Shown here one piece after another: positions 61,004-64,000 of a stretch of 64,000 nt of DNA (position 1 is its first letter; the number at the start of each line of letters is the position of its first letter). The notes beneath the pieces were generated by a model. The model worked only from the letters and a program-made list of their open reading frames with translations. It made no database searches and was not told the origin of the DNA. The DNA is from Pectobacterium araliae (lineage in GTDB: Bacteria; Pseudomonadota; Gammaproteobacteria; Enterobacterales; Enterobacteriaceae): contig NZ_AP028908.1 in NCBI RefSeq assembly GCF_037076465.1, positions 3,534,001-3,598,000 on the forward strand, written 5' to 3'. The position numbers and the translations under genes were made by a program.

Positions 61004-64000
61004 CTAGAACTCAAACTGATAGAGCACATCTAGTGCCTGGCTAATTCCAGACACCGCTTCCAAGTATAGCTTTGGCATCAAACGGTAACGCAGCGTTAAC
61101 GTTGCCAAAGAATCGAATATGCCAACGCCATATTTCACTTGCAGACCCGGAAGGACGTAACCGCTGACGACAACCTGAGAATTATCGCCAACACCCTGTG
61201 TATCCAGAGCTAAATTACTTACGCCAAAGGCCTCGCCGATTTTACCCACAACTTGACCACTTTGTGCAACCCCTAAACCTACTAACATTGAGGTCATCGC
61301 CGAGCTATCTGCTCCGCCGCTGTCTAAACCCTGTCCACGCAGCAGATAAGAGAGCGCTTCCTGCTGTGACATCGCCGGGTCGGAGAAGACTTCCAGCTTC
61401 GGTGTGGCGGCCATACCCGTGACACGCACGCCAGCGGTAACGTCATCCGCGGTGTTGTCTGGGTTACGAATCGCTTCGATATTCAGAATCGGTTGATCTG
61501 GTGGGCCAGAGAACAAAATCAGTCCTTTACGAACGAGCAGATCCTGCCCATACGCTTTAAAACGACCGAACGGAATATCGATTTGGCCGTTCAGCCCTAA
61601 TCCGCGCTCATCCTGAACCATTTTCAGGTCACCCCGTAGGCGCGCGGTCAACCCAAACGCATCCAGCGCGACATCATTACCGACGCGGATCGTTAGATTG
61701 CTGTTAATCGGGATCGCAGCACTGGCTTTTTTCAGCGGCTGACGCTGAGCATCCAACATCACTTCGTCCGACGACACGGCCACCGCACTTTCCGGCATGT
61801 CTTTAACCACAATCCGCGCCCACGGAATACTGACTGACCCATTGAGTGCAAACAATTGCGGCGTGGCCTCGAAAACAATATCCGGTGAGACATCCAGCCG
61901 CGCCATCGGTGGAATGGTCACCCGCAGCTTCTGGCCTTTCGCCGCGATCCGCGCACGCCAGGCATCAGGCCGGGACCAGTCGGCGTTCCCGCCGAGGTTC
62001 AACTGTCCATTATCCGTTTTCAGGAACCCTTGCAGCGTTGACGACATCCCGCTGAAATTCACGGCCAGTCGCCCGTTGGTCAGATCGATGGGCATCCAGT
62101 TGCCATCAATATCCAACCGTTCCAGCACCATTTGGCCGAAGAGTTGAGGACGGGCAGCATCTCCCGCCAGACGCAGATTCGCATTCAGTATCCCCGCCGC
62201 TTTTTCTCCTTTGCTCAACGCAGGATTGAGCAACGCCAGCGAAATATTATTGATCGTGACACTGCCGCCGAGATTGCGTCGCCCCTGCGGATCGGTTACC
62301 TGAATATCACCGCTGAAGCGCCCGTTTTCCCGAATTGCCATCAGCCAGCCGAACTGTGCTCGTCCACGATCGAGCCCAGCATTCAGCGTAAAGGTATCGA
62401 AATCAATCGGCAGCGTGTTGCCCTGCATCTGTTGGCGAACACTCACGCCGTTCCCCACCAGCGACACTTTTGCCTGCGGTAAACCTTGTCCCGCCTGCCA
62501 GCTGATATCCGCACCGCCGGTAAACGTCCCGGCCAGCACGGTGTCCTCCGTCAGGAACGGCTTTAACATCGCGAGATCGAAGCGGTTCAGTCGAATACTC
62601 GCCTGCCCGCTCGGTCCGGCCTCAATCGCTTTTGGTACACAAAGCTCCGCGTTCGGGTTACGCCAGCAGTGCGTTCCGATCGTGATCTTCTGCTGCGCAT
62701 TCAGGTAATCCAGCGCCATATCCTGCGTCAGACGCCATTCCCCCACAGGGGTGTCAAAACGGGTATTGTTCAGCGTCCCACGCCAGCGCTGTTCCTGACG
62801 GTCGAAGCTACCTGAAAGCGCTAATTGCCCCGCGACCGGCTCCCCCTGCATGTTCAGCCGAAGCTGATGCTGTTTCTCATTGCCGCTGGCATCCAGCGTC
62901 AACAGGGCAATATTCAGGCCATCCTGCTTCAACGCTTCAAGGCGCACCGCGAGTTTGCCCTGAATCTGCTGCTCGGATCGCACATCACCTTCTACCCTCA
63001 CCTGCCGAATCGTCATCTCCTGCCAGCGCAGGCCAGAAGCCATGATATCCGCCAACATCTGCGGTTCACGCAGACTACCGCGCAGTTTGAGGGTACCGAT
63101 GATGCGTCCTGCCAGACCGGGTAACATGCCGTCCAACGACGGCGCATTGATGTTGGCATCCAACTGCCACTTCTCGCTCAGATCGCCTTTGACGTTCAGT
63201 TGGTTACGCCCTAACGCCAGATTTAGCGCGGGTATTGTCCACTGCCCCGCCGCATTCCCCTGCAGTTCACCTCTGGCGGCGAGCTTATTCGCTTTCACGT
63301 TGCCATCCAGCCGCAGTTCCGGCACCTGCAACTGCCAGCTACCGCCATAGACGCTGCCGCGCGTCGTTATCTTGCCGTCTATTTTCGCAGGCCATTCAGG
63401 CCACTGTTTCGCGGTGTTAATCCCGCTCAGCAGCAGCTCACTGCGCCAGCTTATCGCTTTGCTCCAGTCGATAAGGGCATTCAGATCGGCATTGCCCTGC
63501 AACGCCGCCAGCCGCAGACGACTCAACGTAAACTGCTGCTCATTGCCTTTACCATCCAACAACAGCGTCGCAGGGGGAATATCTGCCCCGCTCAGGTCGC
63601 CGCGCAGCGACAGCGCATAGTCAGTCACTTTGCCATTAAAACGCAGCCTGACGTTGCTGGCCTGATACTGTGTTGCGCCCGTCAACGGCCAACGCACACG
63701 TTCGGTTTGCAACGTCAACGCCAACGGCAACCCGGCTTCCGCCAGTTTGGTTTGCAGTTCCAACTGCGCACGCTGCGGCCCCGAGAGATTCAGCGCCACA
63801 TTCAACTGATCGCGCAGGCCGCCATCAACCGTCAGCTTCAGCGTTTCGCCTTTGAGCGGGTCGACATTTAGCACGCCGTTCGCCGCCAGAGAAACAGGCC
63901 AGTTATCGCTGAGCGTGGCCTCACCGCGCACATTCAATCCACCCTGCGGTGATTGCACGATCAGCCTGTCCAGACGCAAATGCTGTTGCTGGGTTGACGC
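61004..64000 (-). CDS. tamB: Translocation and assembly module subunit TamB (5' cut by window edge)
   Basis: At least 999 residues are in view; the frame continues to base 64000 without a start, and E. coli TamB has about 1260. It is a long, repetitive beta-structured inner-membrane-anchored protein spanning the periplasm, working with TamA and in lipid transport to the outer membrane. The C-terminal DUF490 domain is clear ([88 protein letters not shown], ending in aromatic FEF). It is followed by ytfP. Confidence 0.95.
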   Translation of the reverse strand, partial: ASTQQQHLRLDRLIVQSPQGGLNVRGEATLSDNWPVSLAANGVLNVDPLKGETLKLTVDGGLRDQLNVALNLSGPQRAQLELQTKLAEAGLPLALTLQTERVRWPLTGATQYQASNVRLRFNGKVTDYALSLRGDLSGADIPPATLLLDGKGNEQQFTLSRLRLAALQGNADLNALIDWSKAISWRSELLLSGINTAKQWPEWPAKIDGKITTRGSVYGGSWQLQVPELRLDGNVKANKLAARGELQGNAAGQWTIPALNLALGRNQLNVKGDLSEKWQLDANINAPSLDGMLPGLAGRIIGTLKLRGSLREPQMLADIMASGLRWQEMTIRQVRVEGDVRSEQQIQGKLAVRLEALKQDGLNIALLTLDASGNEKQHQLRLNMQGEPVAGQLALSGSFDRQEQRWRGTLNNTRFDTPVGEWRLTQDMALDYLNAQQKITIGTHCWRNPNAELCVPKAIEAGPSGQASIRLNRFDLAMLKPFLTEDTVLAGTFTGGADISWQAGQGLPQAKVSLVGNGVSVRQQMQGNTLPIDFDTFTLNAGLDRGRAQFGWLMAIRENGRFSGDIQVTDPQGRRNLGGSVTINNISLALLNPALSKGEKAAGILNANLRLAGDAARPQLFGQMVLERLDIDGNWMPIDLTNGRLAVNFSGMSSTLQGFLKTDNGQLNLGGNADWSRPDAWRARIAAKGQKLRVTIPPMARLDVSPDIVFEATPQLFALNGSVSIPWARIVVKDMPESAVAVSSDEVMLDAQRQPLKKASAAIPINSNLTIRVGNDVALDAFGLTARLRGDLKMVQDERGLGLNGQIDIPFGRFKAYGQDLLVRKGLILFSGPPDQPILNIEAIRNPDNTADDVTAGVRVTGMAATPKLEVFSDPAMSQQEALSYLLRGQGLDSGGADSSAMTSMLVGLGVAQSGQVVGKIGEAFGVSNLALDTQGVGDNSQVVVSGYVLPGLQVKYGVGIFDSLATLTLRYRLMPKLYLEAVSGISQALDVLYQFEF

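Overview
The window looks like chromosomal DNA of a soft-rot enterobacterium, most likely Pectobacterium. The grounds are an enterobacterial housekeeping backbone (eno-pyrG-mazG-relA-rlmD-barA, ygiF-glnE-hldE, ygiM-cca, uppP/folB/plsY, ppa/ytfP/tamB) combined with plant-cell-wall functions: a rhamnogalacturonide transporter and GH105 hydrolase pair (rhiT-rhiN) and a complete galactarate/glucarate route. The genus is inferred from gene content only. No rRNA, tRNA, CRISPR array or intact insertion sequence was recognised.

Layout. 1-2308: the end of one MBL-fold hydrolase, a divergent LysR regulator, a secreted MBL-fold hydrolase, and the first 29 codons of a short-chain dehydrogenase that is cut off. 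2309-15175: an auxiliary type VI secretion cluster with an AT-rich leader, a VgrG spike with a C-terminal transthyretin-like extension, a tandem array of three VRR-NUC-type nuclease effectors and five DUF3396-type immunity proteins, and one intact Cys-rich PAAR tip gene. 15242-17984: rhiN and rhiT. 18394-21698: TonB-dependent receptor and periplasmic binding protein. 22033-30154: eno, pyrG, mazG, relA, rlmD on the minus strand. 30257-33052: barA/expS. 33118-43073: garK, garR, garL, gudD, gudX, gudP (minus) and divergent garD (plus). 43743-45278: Aer-like energy-taxis receptor. 45373-53587: ypeB, ligA, hldE, glnE, ygiF. 53900-58150: ygiM, cca, uppP, folB, plsY. 58203-64000: chemoreceptor, ppa, ytfP and the 3' part of tamB.

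How the genes work together. The T6SS cluster reads as an 'arsenal cartridge': one VgrG and one PAAR flank serially duplicated toxin-immunity modules. Both spacers between modules still carry a decayed PAAR reading frame at the position where the intact PAAR sits after the last module. This implies that each module once was effector-immunity-PAAR and that only the last tip gene survived. The effector copies differ mainly around the nuclease active site and the immunity copies in two matching patches, while the rest is nearly identical. This fits diversification of specificity with homogenisation of the frame. The gar/gud genes form a sugar-acid pathway (import, dehydration, aldol cleavage, reduction, phosphorylation to glycerate phosphate) that suits a pectin degrader, as do rhiT-rhiN. 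barA (expS/gacS type) would sit above virulence control.

Most interesting items: the effector-immunity array with its fossil PAAR genes, the gene truncated at the left edge of the array, a long nested palindromic element between mazG and relA, a shorter one before ygiM, and a shared 13-bp motif in the gud regulatory regions.
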